In this document: positions 46,758 through 60,766 of the stretch, piece after piece
Layout of the letters: the number at the start of each line of letters is the position of its first letter
Position numbering within the stretch: the first letter of the stretch is position 1
NCBI RefSeq assembly: GCF_000346465.2
Contig: NC_034016.1
Coordinates: 5,694,726 to 5,758,725 of the forward strand
Direction of reading: 5' to 3'
Source: Prunus persica
Taxonomy: Eukaryota; Streptophyta; Magnoliopsida; Rosales; Rosaceae
DNA length: 64,000 nt
Notes under the pieces: generated by a model
The model's database searches: none
What the model was told of the DNA's origin: nothing
What the model saw: only the letters and a program-made list of their open reading frames with translations
Program-made: the position numbers and the translations under genes

Positions 46758-48515
46758 CCAGTCTTTAATGTCTGCTATATACCTGACGAGTGTGGTTCCT
46801 TTTCTTTTTGTGATTAGCTTGAGCCTAGAAAAATCTGGCATACACAAAACATCTAAAGAAAAAATTCTTTCACACGAGGAGGCCTAACAAAACTTTCCCC
46901 TAGTTCCAACAAAAGATCTTCATTAACAGCTATCTTTAATTATCAGTGTTGGTTTGAGTAAGGTTCTTCAAGATATTCTTATTAATACACATAAGGGTGT
47001 CTATTTACTTAGCCAAAATGGACAACCCAAAAGAATAGACTTGAGTGAAGTAACTCAGAGCAAACATAGACATACAATTAAAAAACCAAGCCAATAAAAG
47101 AGATGAAGGAGTGATAGGATCGAACATGTCTATGCGAGAGACCGAATTGATGTGCAGAATAAAAGATTAAGGATTAGATTGATTAATTTGAAAGTTGAAA
47201 CAATGACTTTTGAAAAGTTTATTGGCCATTCATAATTAAAATATGAAACAAAACATAAAGTTGTAGTAAAAAGTTAATAATAAAAAAAACAAAAGAAATT
47301 TTAGAAAACCCCTACTTGAGGTGAGAATCAGACTGAATTGGACCGAATCGATTCTATTTGAAGTGAGAATCAAACCAAATCAGACCGTGTCCACTCCTAC
47401 TTGCAGGCAGGGGGGTTCGAAACCCTTCCTTTCCCAACCACCTACTGTGCCTTATCCAATCCACTGCAGATGAGTTTGTGAATATAGCTATGACATGTAA
47501 TATTTATAAGGTCTTTAAAATTTCTGCAAGCTAATATTATCTAGGATAAATTTCCATATAAAAAAAAATTCCCTAAGAATAAATTTAGGCATATGTTTAA
47601 TATTATTTATTATTTTATTATGGAGTTGTATTTTTTTGTTTGTTATATATTATGGAGTTGTATTATTATTCACTATTGAGTTTTAATATTGTCCATTATA
47701 TGTGATACTATGTGGTACTAAGTTACTAAGTTACTCCTATATTTTATCTTTGTTTTTTCGGTCAAGCTCATATATTTTATCATATGTATCAAGTGTAATA
47801 TATTGTAGTAAATTATTATAACTAAAAAATTATGGTGTGTTTAATTTTCTTTTACTAATTATTACATATTTTCTAAAGTCACAGTGTTTGTCAGGTCACT
47901 ACATAATCAATTTAAATCACTCAAAACCCACCATGTCATGCATTTTCTTCTAATTTTTTGTAATAAAATAATAGACAATTGACTAAGTAAACATCCTCTA
48001 AAGTTTCAATAAAAATTTCTAAATTTTTCTAACAATTTCCGTAATTTTTATTTCATTGATATTTTATTAATATTTTTATTAATTTCTCTGTATTTTTGAA
48101 TTACCGATATTTTCAAAACTCTCGATATTTTAAACTACGGTCGAGCCGAGGGTGAGAATCTGAATCTGATTGGAAAGAAGGTGTGGTACTCAAAGTCGTC
48201 TCCAAGTGCATAGTGATAAACTATAAGCGAATTGTTTTTGGGTATTTAAAATCATTGGTAAAGTCCAGGAGAAAAACTTGTATTAAAAAAGAGTCAAGTA
48301 GAAAAACAAGTTGAGATTTTTTTCTTTTTACTAATGGTTACATATCTTGGGGTGAAATATTAATGGAAAATTTTTCATTTGTTTTGGGTGCAAAATTTTC
48401 ATGATTTTATCAAAAACATCTTTTCATCATCTTACAGTTCAATAGAAAGACATAGGTTTTCCTTATAAACTGGTGTAATGTTTAATTAGCAGTGGCCGGT
48501 TGGTGACTTTGGGTT
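46758..48515. other. Intergenic, no gene seen
   Basis: AT-rich. Text near 47320-47410 ('gaattggaccgaatcgattc', 'accgtgtccactcctac') resembles a decayed hAT-type MITE end like that at 12283-12860. No coding feature. Confidence 0.4.
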
Positions 48516-49413
48516 TTGACCACCTCCTCTTTCTATTCTCTCTCACACAGAGAAAGAGACTGTTTTGTGCCAGAGCCACCACTTACCAGACCTAGAGAGA
48601 GAAAGCGAGAGAGAGAGACTGAGGCTGAGAGGTTGAAATTGAGAGTGAAAAACCTACACTCACTCACTGTTGCTCTTTGCTGGGTATATTTTTTGTTTTT
48701 TTCCCTTTTTGCAATTCTTCTTCTTCTGCTCTGCCCAGCCTCTTTTCTACTGTAGCTCTCTTGCAACTCTTATACTAAAAAAAAAAAAAAGCCCAAAAGA
48801 AAACTCATCTCTCCTTTCCTATCACCATCACTGTCATAATCATCTGGGTTTCCTGAACCTATTGGAAAGTAGTGCAATCCAGAATCTCTTCCATCTTCTT
48901 ATAGATCCAGCTGTAAGCCCAGAATCTCTGTCCCTAACTGTTAAAATTTCTAACTACTCTTGCTGGGTTTGCTTTGAAACTATTTGTAAAATCCCAAATT
49001 ATGCATTTTATCTAATTTTTGAATGTGGGTTTGTTTTTTGTTTGCAGATTTCCCTCTCATTGTTGTTTTATGATGTTTATGAATATTTTTGATTAATGGG
49101 TTTCGGCTTTTTTCTTGATTGGCAGCTTCGTCACCCATAGTTGCTGGACTGGAACTCCAACAGTGATCAGAATTGGGTCTATGGTAATCTATGTTAAACA
49201 TGAATGTCCATAATACTGATTCCACAGCTTTGGATTAGATCATTCTGATTTCAGAACTCGTTAAGTATGCTTCCGATTTGGTCACTAGTTTCTACAATCT
49301 TGAGCTTCTTATAGATAGCAATAGTCGGAGTTGTGTTGGTTCTTACTCTTGAAAAGGCTTGAAGTTCGTGTCCTGGCTTTTGTATGAAATATACTTTGTG
49401 GCTTATCAACACA
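48516..49413 (+). promoter_or_regulatory. Promoter and 5' leader of the PSI1-like gene
   Basis: A GA/CT-rich leader (48540-48780) precedes the start codon by several hundred bases. A possible leader intron runs from the GTAAGC near 48912 to the GGCAG near 49125. Splicing here is inferred from motifs only. Confidence 0.35.
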
Positions 49414-52400
49414 ATGGGTGGGATGTGCTCCAAGTCGAGGAGATCCACTGTAGACGATGTCACTGTAAATAATGCTCCCAGCGGAAGCATTCCTACTGCT
49501 AATGGCCATTCAAGTAATGGGTCTCGTGGTCTGCCCCTAAAAGTGAATACGAATTCAACACCGTCTCCGGTTAGTGATGGCATGGATAAGAAATTGCGAG
49601 ACCCGTTTATGTTGCCAGAGACAAATAGTATGGTTCCTTATGGGCTGATTACAGATGATGTCAATGATGGGATTCCTCACTTGTCCAGGGCCTTGTCGCA
49701 GAAAAATAGATCTACCAAATCTAAGCAGGCTGTTGCAAAGGTAATCCTGACTTTGCTATGCTAGTTTTTTTTTCCTTGCCTATGTTGCGTTCGAATGAAT
49801 AATTTGAAATTGTGTGGTATGAATGGTTATTGGATGCACATTTTGTTTTCTATAGCACTTGGAATCACAAACGCTTCCATATTGAGTTGTTATGGAGCTT
49901 CTACTCTAAAGAGTGTAATAATCAGAGCGAGGATGGTAAGGTGTTGCAAGGATGCCAGTTGATGAGTCCTTACATTTTATGTTGACTTTTAATAGGCCTT
50001 ACTTAGAATGTACTATTTTGAAACACGAACTAGAAGGTCTCATGTTGGTTGTGGCTTATATCGTTGGGACCCTTTGACTTGGGATATACAGATAAAGGTT
50101 TGCCCATCTATTGCCCCTTGTTCTTTTGGATAGAGGTAGTTCAGTAGACATGGAGATAATGGAAGTGAAATACTTTCAACATGAAAATTCTTTCTGTATT
50201 TGGATACTTAGTGAAGTGGTGATAAGCAGGAGGGAAAACCTTCCAACATTCTTCTTACTATAGAGGTGAGAAACAGTGGGAAATGAGTTTAGCCTTTTCC
50301 TGTTCCATTTTTAAGACAAGCATGATGAATCTCATACTAAAGACACCAAAAAGATGGTTTATATTTTCCTCAAGTTCATTTAGAAAGAAATTCTTACCAA
50401 AAGAATATAGGAAGTCTTTCGGCCTCCTCTATAAGGATCCAAAAGAACAACGCATTAAACTTCCATTTAATCTGATTTTGCTTTTTCACTACTTGTTTCC
50501 ATCTTGCTCTTCCCATCATTCCCATGTAACATAAAAGATGAAAATGTTGTTTCAATTGAAGGCCCTATTTTTGGGTTTGCTTTCCAGTTATAAAGTGTCA
50601 TTCCAATTGAAGATCCTATACTTGGTGGTTGCTATAGATACTTTTCCATGGAGAGTAGAGATTTGTGTGCTTAATAACATCCCCTTGAACACAATTTTCT
50701 AGAAGTTGATTCATAAAGTAAAAATCCCATTCAAAATCAGGCCTAATCTGGGCTTATTCCGGAGTGTTGCCTTTTGTTGGATAAATAGGTAAAACATGTT
50801 ATTAGATAGTAGGGAAAGGAGGTTATTTAAGGAAGCTGATTTGAGCCTGGGTTATTCTAGCATCTTGTTCTGCATGATTAAAGAAGCATATAGGCTTTTG
50901 GGAAAGGGTTAAAGCCTGAAGTTTTATGGTGGTGTTGAGTGAAGGATGCCTTTTTGGGTAGTGTGAATGGCGAGAAGTAGAAGGATTTTTGTCAGTTATA
51001 GGGGAAGGGATGGAGTTTGATCATCGTTGTGGGTTTTTGTCTCTTCAGAATCTAAGGAAATCCCAATTTTATTTTTTGTTTGCTTGTTTTAGTTTTTTGT
51101 TTTTTTGTGATTGGGGAGCTGTTGGACTGTAAGGGGAGGGATATGTTATTTGTCTGCTTGGATGATTTATCAATTTTATTAAAATCTAGTTTCTACTGGG
51201 AAAAAAAGAAAGAAGGTAGGAAATGAGGAAAACCATGGAAGTGATAAAGAACTATAGTGTCTGGATCGACTCATCAAAGTATTAGTTGAAAATTACAAAA
51301 ATTCAGTGTTTTAGAAGGCGCAGATGAGGCGAGCCTTGAGGCACACCTTTCTGTAAGGCAGCTTCCACATGCCTTCAGGCTTTAAACGCAGAGCGTTTCA
51401 CCCAAAAGGTGTAGCAAGGCGCAGCCTAGGTGCTTGTGACAGAACAAAACCCTATTCTCCAAACCAAATCCGCACCTTTCTCCCCCAATGGTGAGGCAAC
51501 AACGAAGCAACACCAGTGAGATCTAAGGCAGAACCATATCTGATCAGAGGGATGAGAGAGCGACCAGACAACGTCGATGAGATTGATGAGGGTGCAACAA
51601 CACCCACAAGATCGAGTGCCATGACGCTGTCAAGAGAGAGGAGTGATGATGGAGGCAGAGAGAGATGAGAGGAAGAATAGAGAAGAAGAGGGTTAGTGAA
51701 ACACTGTGTTTCACTTATGGGCTGGTAATTTCACAAGTTCTCTTATGGACCCAGCCCATATACAAAAAACATGACCCAATTTTGCTTTGATTTCAGCCAT
51801 ATGTTTTATATCAATGCATATGAGAGTTTTAAAACACTGGTGATATTACATTGTGCATGTAATTGGACGAAACTTACCATTTTATCATGATTGCGTATAT
51901 TCTAATGGTAATTTTACTGTTTATCTTGTTCTTTGTCTTTTATTTCAGTAGGACATGATAGTTGGTTTTTAAAATAGATATTGAAGCAATACCGAAGTAA
52001 ATAATATTCCTTTGTAGTTAAATATTGTTAACTGTTTTTTTTCTTTTCTTTTTGGTTTATAGGTATCAGAAGTGAGCTCGCTTTTGGGTAGGGCTGGTAC
52101 TGCTGGCCTTGGGAAAGCAGTGGAAGTATTGGACACCCTTGGTAGTAGTATGACAAATTTGAACCCAAGCAGTGGTTTTACCTCAGGGGTGACAACAAAA
52201 GGGATTAAAATTTCAATTTTGGCTTTTGAAGTTGCGAACACAGTTGTCAAGGGTTCAAACTTAATGCAATCCCTTTCAAAGGATAATATCAAACATTTGA
52301 AAGAGGTTGTGCTTCCATCAGAAGGGGTACAAAATTTAGTGTCGAGAGATATGGATGAACTCCTGAGAATTGCTGCAGCAGACAAGAGGTTGGTAATTGA

Positions 52401-55400
52401 ATTTACCATCTATAATTTTCTGGATAATCAGAATGAGCTGTAAATATTGTTGTTATTAATTTTGATGTGATGTCATTTCTTGAATAATTATATGTGAACA
52501 TTGAAGAATTAATAATTTTGTGGTACGATTCTTGCAGAGAAGAACTGAAAGTTTTCTCTGGAGAAGTAGTGCGTTTTGGAAATCGTTGTAAAGATCCTCA
52601 ATGGCACAATTTGGATCGCTATTTTGAGAAGTAACCTTAACCAAATCTTGTTTATTTTCCTTATGTGTGTTCTGTTTAACTCCTTAGATAAGGTTCTCAT
52701 ACTGCCACCCATGCTATCTTTTCCCGAACTTTAGGTTGGGTTCAGAAATTACACCCCAGAGGCAATTGAAGGATGATGCAGAGACAGTGATGCAGCAATT
52801 GATGACCTTAGTTCAAAATACAGCTGTAAGTTAATACATGTAAAGAGATTGCAGCCTCTCAGTTGGAGTTGTGTGCATTCCTGACTTACCTTAGCAGTTC
52901 ATGTAATAGCATGCACCACATTAAAGAGAATATAAGTATATGCTCTTTGTTGTCTCTCCTTTCCGCTGGGGAATCATTGATTGACATAACAATGTCATTA
53001 GATCAATTTACTTTATTTAATTTGTTTTTCATGAGGTTCCGATATAACTCATGTTATGCTATTTCTTGCCAAATCTGATTTCTTGAATACAATGATGAGG
53101 GGATGAAGCTGAATCAAATGCTTTATGGTAATTCGTAGATGGAGAGGCTGTTTCTCTTTGTTTATTTGTTTATGTGAAATTTCTATAGTGCATGTTTGAT
53201 TGAATCTGATAATAAAAATTGAAAAGTTTCCTTTTGTATTTGTCAATTGCTAATCTGAGCCAAATTGATTTTGGTTGCTGGCATGTTAAATAAAAAAGAT
53301 TTGGTAAATCTGCCTGAAGTATTGGTATGAAACTTTCTATTACAATTAATGACTCGAACTCAAAACGTTGTTGAGCCTCATCATAGTCCTCATTCAGTTG
53401 GAGGGCTTTCAAGCTACATGATTAAATTTAGTTCTTCTCCATGCAGAGGATTAGCTCTATTGAGTGTCGCAGAAGCATTATGTGACCTTTTAGTAGACAT
53501 TCTGCATTCACTAACTGCATCCTATCAGCTGAATGGTTGCATGTTGAATAAATTCCGTTAACTTTACTTACCCACCATTGGAGTTCTTAGGTGTCTAATT
53601 CCATCAAGGGGGAGGGGGTGCTGGATATGGTGGAGAGGAGCACCCCGCTTATTGCATATTACTCTATGGAGGGTACTCTGGTTTTGAGTGTAGCAGTAGA
53701 TGATTTTGACTGCTGTATGTGTGTTTGTTGTTTTCTTTTTTGATTAATAGTTAGACAAGCCTGGGTGGTGCCAAAACATGTTCTAACTGCCAATTACTGG
53801 TGGATAGATGCTATTCCTTGGAACTTTACTGAAGGAAAGACAATCCTTTTTCATGGTTACAGGAATTATATCATGAGTTACATGCCTTGGACAGATTTGA
53901 ACAAGATTATCGGCGTAAGCTTCAAGAGGAAGACAACTCAAATACCACCCAAAGAGGTAGCTTGCATCTTGTATTTCCTTTACAATGTCATACGAAACTT
54001 TTATCTGCATATTTTGGTCTGGTAGGTTAAGAGAGTTATTCTATGTTGGATATATCCATTGTTTTTTTTGATGATGACTGGGTTTATTGAAGATTAAATT
54101 CCACCCATAATGTATGAGGTCACGGTGCTGAGTTTTTACTTTGCATATGTTTGAATGTGTATGTTTGTACGACTGTACGACTTTGCCATGGTCAGTTTTG
54201 GCTGTGGCCATGTCGAATAATGATGCAACATTAATACTAGTTCTGAAATTTGTTCAGTATGTAATTAATTAATTAATTATTACTATTTCCTCCTTAATTC
54301 CAGTGGTTAGCCTCATGTAACAGTGTTTTCCACAAATCCTTGCATAGTTTTCAAATTTTGATTTCTTTCACTTCTATTTTTTGTTTCCCATCGAAATGGT
54401 TACAATTATAACTTGGTTTATTGTGCCAATTTCACACATAGGAGACAGCCTTGCAATCTTAAGAGCAGAGTTGAAGAGTCAAAGGAAGCATGTGAGAAGT
54501 TTGAAGAAAAAGTCACTCTGGTCCAGGATTTTGGAAGAGGTAGCAAGTCAGTATTTCTACTTGTTGTATCTCATCTAGGTGCAGAAGAAATTAAGTTTTC
54601 TTCTTAATTGAATCGAATGTAGCACTTAAAAACTGGATGCAATATATTTTATGAGTCACGTAATAAAAATGATAGCTTCCATTTGCAGCTAGAAACTTCT
54701 CAATACACCCACCTTTCAATGAAAACTTAGATAGCAAAAATACTCCTCTTTAAGGTTACTAAGATGGATTGTTATACACACTTAACCCTAATAAACCACT
54801 TAGAAAAAGTTTATTTAGTATGTAAAAATTAGAAAACAAGGCCAGTGATGGGATACTTCATGTTTTAGAACTTTTTTTTTGGTTTCGAAGAATTATTGTA
54901 GGGTTTTTTTGGGAATATTCTAAGGTGTCTTAAGTTAAAGTCTTGTGTTTTTTATATTAGGGTATGGGCTTTTGAACAAATAATCTGGGTGCGGTGTGCA
55001 AATAATACTTTTTTATTATTTTTTATAGGAAACAAGAACAACTGTTTTTAAAAAACAAAAACATAAGTACAAGAATAGTGAACACGGAGTCCACATCGAA
55101 AAACAGAAAAACTGCAACCCCAATGCCATCCTAGAAAAACGGATACAACAAAATCATAGAGAAGCCAGCAGATTACAAAACATCTCCTATGCATATAGAA
55201 TTCTGCTTTAAGTTGTTCTACAACCAACCTAATATCTCATATTTGCAGGTCATGGAGAAACTTGTCGACGTTGTGCATTTCTTACATTTGGAAATTCATG
55301 AAGCATTTGGTAATGCAGGTATGCTGAAAATATAGGATGAAATTTCTGATAATGGTCTTCTAAGAGAGGCCTTCCAGTCCTCCTTGGGTAGGGCAGGAAG

Positions 55401-58400
55401 CTGAGAAAGATATTATGGGCACTTCTTGTCCTTGATTAAAGTTAACACCAAATTGCATATAACTGTGGTAGAAAGTTGACCTTGTTAAGTAAATTAAAAA
55501 AAATATTAATGTTTAGACTGTACTTAGACGTGGGAAACAGATTTATTCTCTGATGCTGTTAACTTGTTGAGATTCTCCATATAAAAGAAATGCTAATATC
55601 TATTGCCTATATTGGTTAAGCTGCCACATATAATATCATGCCTCTCTTGTAATATTAATTTTGCTTAACAATTATGTCGAAGCTATTCATCATGTTTAAT
55701 TATTTACTGAATTTTATGCTATTTTTCTCTGTCTGGTCTCACAGATACTGATAAACCTGTGAAAGGTGTTCAGAACAATCACAAAAAGTTGGGGTCTGCT
55801 GGTCTTGCATTGCATTATGCAAATATTATCTCTCAAATCGATACTCTTGTGAGTTTATGTTATTTCATTGCTTAAATACATTCCACCTTTGTGAAAATAT
55901 TTTTTCGTTTCCTTATCATTTGCTGTAAATGCATTAGTATGTGATATCATGACTTAACAACTTATTCTGGTTATACTCTACTACTTTTGTGGAAAAAGGT
56001 GCAAATACAACTTTCCACTAGGGTTCTGTTTCAATACCTTTTTAGACTTGAATTGAATATATATATTTTTTATGTTCCACGAGTCTGCTTTGAGTGGAGC
56101 AACCAACATTGAGTGTGAGAATGGGTTGTATCCAAGTCCAATTTTCGAGAACATGTTCTTGTGGGACTATGCAACCTCTTATTCTTAAGTCTGAAGATCT
56201 GTCTGTGCTTCCGTTCCCACTTTTGCCTTTAAAGTTTTTAATGAGTAGTGCTATGCCTTGTGGGATTGTTTGCTTTAGGTGGTTGCTTCCCCTCCTAATA
56301 ACCATTGAATGTGTGCATAAGTTCAGTTTCCTTCCTAATAAACGACCTATATACTTTGAGCAATGTCATTTGTGAACCTATTCAGAGTCCTCAGTTAATT
56401 GTTAAAATCCGAAGAAGAATCTATTTCAAACTTGGACAAGTTGGTGATGGGAAATCACTGATGTGTTGACCCAGCAAGTAATCTGCCCATCAAATCTCTA
56501 GATCCTTTTTTCTTATAAAAAAAAGAAAAGGTAAAAAAAAACTTTAAATCCTCTTGTAGTTATAAGTTAATAACAGCTCACTTTGTTATAGGGTAATGAA
56601 ATAGTGGCACTGATTCTATTTTTCTAACATGGGACGCTTGAAAAGATGCTTTGTGTCTACTCTTGTTGGACACACCTTTGCATGGATGGAAAGATGCTAT
56701 CTTACGCTTGCATGAATGGAAAGATGTTTGAAAGACAAACCCTTATTTACGTAGACAAAAAACATAGAATTATGGGATTCTGCATATTTTGTCAAGAAGA
56801 ATATGAATGCTTGTAATTTTTCTCATTCTTTTAAAATATACTGTTCTATCAAAATTTCCTATAAAAAATGAGATCACTGTATAGTGTTGTGTCTATATTA
56901 TTGTAAGTTGATGTGTCTGATGCAATACTTGTGTCATTATCCACAAATCATAGCCTTTTCTTGATTAAGTAAAGCATGAAAGTATTACCCTCCTGTACTT
57001 TGGCTTCATTACGGCCTCTGTGTGGTAATAAATGTGAGCTGTGTCTATGAAGCAGAAGGTTCATGTTATTTAAGAGTGGTGGTAAAAGATATTGGATTTT
57101 GTCTGTTGGATTCCATGGAAGATAGGATCATCTGGCAATGCGCATGAGTATATTAAAATTCATGAAGTTAGATATTGTCAGTTGGCAAGCCCAACTAACA
57201 TATCTTAGCCTGTTGTGGCCTGCCTGAGTTTGACTTATGTCCTGCACACAATTTACATAATTTGGGCGTTGCTTGTTTTTTAGTAATAATAGGGCATCCT
57301 TCAACTATACATATCTTTGCTTATTGTGGCCTGCCTGAATTTGACTTATGTTCTGCTCACAATTCACTTAATTTGGGCATGCTTGTCTTTTGGGTAATAA
57401 TAGAATGCAAGATAAAACTAATATTACCCAATAAGAAAAACTTGATACTTAGGAATTGTAACTCGTGAAAAGTAGTATGCAAGATAAAACTAACAGGCCA
57501 AATATGAATATCTGGATAGAAAATAGCATCTACTGGCTGTGAGGAGCAGTTATGACATGCATTTGGGATCTGTATACTAGTTTTTCTTTCTTCCATTTGG
57601 GTTTTTCTTTTATTGTGTGTATAAACGTGCAAATAGCTGGTTATAGAAGTTATCTGGAAATAACTGGGAGTTTCCTATTTTTGTTAAATCACAATGATCA
57701 TTCTTCTCTTCAATTTGAGTTTTATGGTTCTGTTGTTTGAGAAATGGGAATTTTGTGCTTTATATCAACTCATGTGGGTCATGGCCTCTGGGTTAACATC
57801 TGAATCCAGGTGTCTCGATCAAGTTCTGTGCCTCCAAACACACGGGATAATTTATATCAGGGGCTGCCACCTGGTGTAAAGTCAGCTTTGCGCTCAAAGC
57901 TACAGTCATTTCAGGTTAAGGAAGAGGTATCTATAGTTTATTTACTCCATGGATTATTAACAACTTCCCAGAACTTTTATTTTTCCACTTGACACTAAGT
58001 TATTATTTGTTTGCCCATCTTTGTACTGATTCATAACTGTTCTCGCAGCATACAGTCCCTGAAATCAAAGCTGAAATGGAGAAAACATTGCAGTGGCTAG
58101 TTCCCATTGCCACTAACACAACCAAGTAAAGCATCAAGCTTTTAGATAAAGCTTTTTTTTTTTTTTTGGTTCTTTTTATAGTTTTGCGAATCTCTGGTTG
58201 AATTAATGAAGAGGAAGAATACCACTAGTTTTTCTTGTCACTTAAGTGGAGTGATTGACATAGTATTCAAATATTTTTATTGTCCCCTGTTCTTCAATTA
58301 TGAGAACATAGCTTTTTGTATCCTCTGTTGATTTTCCTACAATTCTATTTACTGACTGCTTCTTTTGGCATTGTGATTTATTTAGAGCTCATCATGGCTT

Positions 58401-59029
58401 TGGTTGGGTTGGAGAATGGGCAAACACTGGGTGAGTTCTGAACTGCAGGTGCCATTCCATTTGCGTATTGCTCCTGAATATTTTCCTAATTTTATTTGTT
58501 GTAATTCTTTAGGTCTGAGATGAACCGAAAGCCTGCTGGTCAGACCGACTTGCTGAGGATTGAGACACTACACCATGCTGATAAAAGTAAAACTGAGTTT
58601 TACATTCTCGAACTGGTGGTGTGGCTTCATCATCTGGTCAGCCAAGTGAGGGTTGGAAACAGTGGAATTAGATCTCCCGTTAAATCCCCTCTTTGCTCCC
58701 CAAACCAGAAGGCAATTCAGTTATCGACGAACAAACCCAACTGTCCATCCCCCATATTAACAGTTGAGGACCAAGAAATGCTTCGATATGTAAGTAAGAG
58801 AAAACTTACGCCTGGCATTAGTAAGAGTCAGGAATTTGACACTGCAAAGAACAGATTCAGCAAGTATAATAGGCTGAGTAAGAGTAGTAATCACTCCCCA
58901 ACAAGTGAACGGAGGAAGGATCCATTTCCCATAAGGAGGCCATCGTCCGTTCCGGTCATTGACTTTGATATCGACCGGATCAAAGCTTTAGATGTCATTG
59001 ATCGAGTGGACACGATTCGAAGTATTTAA
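49414..59029 (+). CDS. PSI1: PSK SIMULATOR 1-like protein (DUF3475 and DUF668)
   Basis: Twelve coding exons: 49414-49740, 52063-52388, 52538-52630, 52735-52825, 53863-53956, 54442-54539, 55249-55318, 55745-55848, 57810-57926, 58049-58125, 58386-58430 and 58513-59029; 652 aa. The start [10 protein letters not shown] fits N-myristoylation, with a nearby Cys that could be palmitoylated. DUF3475 lies at about 157-213 ([20 protein letters not shown], then [20 protein letters not shown]). A basic, heptad-like central part follows ([17 protein letters not shown] and [20 protein letters not shown]). DUF668 lies at about 383-470 ([20 protein letters not shown], then [35 protein letters not shown]). 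The Ser-rich C-terminus ends [20 protein letters not shown]. Arabidopsis PSI proteins promote cell growth in a phytosulfokine-related way. I cannot tell PSI1 from close paralogues with certainty. Confidence 0.92.
51304..51839. mobile_element. MITE in PSI1 intron 1
   Basis: Starts CAGTGTTTTAGAAGGCGC and ends (inverted) CAGTGTTTTAAAACTC. The left part repeats 'aaggcgcag', 'gaggcgagccttgaggc' text. CAGTG ends fit hAT-like or similar DNA elements, but no target duplication was seen. Confidence 0.5.
57200..57410. repeat. 111-bp tandem duplication in PSI1 intron 8
   Basis: 'ttgtggcctgcctga' occurs at 57213 and 57324. Flanking 'tttgacttatgt(c/t)ctgc', 'aattt.cttaatttgggc' and 'taataatag' also match in order. 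Confidence 0.8.
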
Positions 59030-59836
59030 ACGTATGGCAGATAAAGATACACAAGCGAAGGGGTCTTGTGGTATGCCTAATGGGTCCATCTGCGGCAATT
59101 TTCCTTGTTGGGTGCTCTTGGTTTGTGGCGAGGGTGATGTTGTGTTAGCAGGCTGATGCTGGGTGACAAGTCATTGCCATTTTGAATGTCAAAATTTAGG
59201 GTGATAAATGTGTTGTTCAAAGTAAATTAAATTTCTGTAGATGGAAAGGATGCTGGGTTATAGCTTTGCTTAGTGTAATATGTACAGAATATTCAATTAA
59301 TAATCGAAAGTTCATGGTCTCTCTCTCTCTCTCTCGGCTGTAAGTTTACAAATTTCCCCAATATGTATGCAAGTTCCAGTTTTGCTAAAAAGATTAAATG
59401 GGCCCACTTCTCACTCCACAAGGGCCGTTTTTGGGTTGTTACTAATTTGGTGCCGATTTTGTCGCAGCCTAAGAGCGGTTCCAGTGCAGGAGGCTGGCCC
59501 GGGCAGGGAGGGGCCCAAGGCCCTTCATGCAGTTCCAGTGGGCTTGGACAGCCCGGGCAAATGGTGGGGACCACCAAACTTGGCAAGCCCAAAGACAAAT
59601 CGAGCCCGAGCTCGTACCTGAGAGTTGATGATGTCACGTCCTGGTGTCTCCAATCATAATTTTTCCTCCAATCCAACGGATGCCAATTTGTGTGTAAAAA
59701 AAAAAAATGAAAAAAAAAAAATATTTAAAATATTATTATTATTATTATTATTTATATAAATACCTACCAATATTCTTCACTTTCGACACCAAATTTCAAA
59801 CATTTTCTTCTCCTTCCAATATTATTCACTTTTCAA
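59030..59836. other. PSI1 3' UTR and left flank of a Harbinger-type element
   Basis: 59030-59280 fits a 3' UTR. From about 59475 the DNA turns GC-rich ('ggttccagtgcaggaggctg', 'ggcccgggcagggaggggcc') and contains the phrase 'gttccagtg' twice. It is probably the left terminal part of the element that holds the next pseudogene, but the matching right end was not confirmed. Confidence 0.4.
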
Positions 59837-60766
59837 ATGAAAGCCAGAGGGTCGTGGACAACAGTGGAAGATGTTTTGTTGTGTGATTGTTGGGTCCAAG
59901 TTGGTCATGATCGCGGGCAATGAGATGAAGTTCTCTCATATGTGGAGAAAAATTCATGCCGAATTTTGTAAAAGGTCGGGTTTGGCTCGTACGGAAATGG
60001 CCTTGGCTAGTAGGTGAAAATTTTTGAATAAAGAGTTAGGGAAATGGAGAGATGCATTGACAAAAGCGAGGGACAACATTCAAAGCAGCGAAAATCTTGG
60101 CAACGAGGTAAATTATTTGTAATTGCCGTTTTATTAAATTTAATGTCCTATTTTTTTGAAATTTTCTTGCCTATCCAAATTATTTATTTAAAATTATAGA
60201 TTATGCAAGCACAAATGTGGTTTGGTGCTATTGGCCAAGGTAAAAAATCTTTCAACAATCACCAATGTTGGGAGGTAGTGAAAAATTGTTCGAGATTCAA
60301 AATTATTCCCATTGGTCCGACCATTGTGTTGAATGAATGCCGTTCCACGATTCAACGGCATCAGATTCACCGTTGGAGTCCCCGATGAATCAAGACTCAC
60401 CAATTCAAAGGGAGCCAAGGCCTATTGGGAGAAAGGCAGCAAAGGCCAAAAGGAAGTAATTCCACCAATGATTGTACAAAATTTTTGGAGCAAATTGCTC
60501 TGAACGGCACAATGAGAATTGAGAGAGACATGAAAAGATAAGCGGATGAGAGGGCAAGAGATGAAGCATTTGCAAGAGAAATGGAGTATGCACAAAAACA
60601 AGACATGGACAAGAAGGATCGGGAAACCATGGCCATGGATACGAGCCATATGTCTTTTGAAACAAAGTCATTTTGGAAGCTAGAACGAAGGGATGTTATG
60701 AGAAGAAGGCTTTTTCGTGATGATGGACCAAGCAACACTGATTGGTCAAATGATGAAAACCATTAG
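59837..60766 (+). pseudogene. PIF/Harbinger ORF1 (Myb plus NAM-associated C-terminal domain)
   Basis: An ATG at 59837 opens MKARGSWTTVEDVLLCDCWV, then in other frames MWRKIHAEFCKRSGLARTE, NKELGKWRDALTKARDN, then, after a probable intron, MQAQMWFGAIGQGKKSFNNH, CWEVVKNCSRFKIIP, PIGRKAAKAKRK, and finally MEYAQKQDMDKKDRETMAM and SFWKLERRDVMRRRL. This is the Myb-like head and NAM-associated C-terminal domain of the ORF1 that partners a PIF/Harbinger transposase. Genome annotations often mislabel such ORFs as 'glutathione S-transferase T3-like'. Several stops and frame changes make it nonfunctional. Confidence 0.75.

Noticed and set aside
47400..47430. Second B-box-like motif (ggttcgaaaccc)
   Set aside because: No A box at the right distance and no cloverleaf.
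58520..58530. Independent 169-aa gene starting at 58520
   Set aside because: It is the last exon of the PSI1-like gene; the upstream splice keeps the frame.
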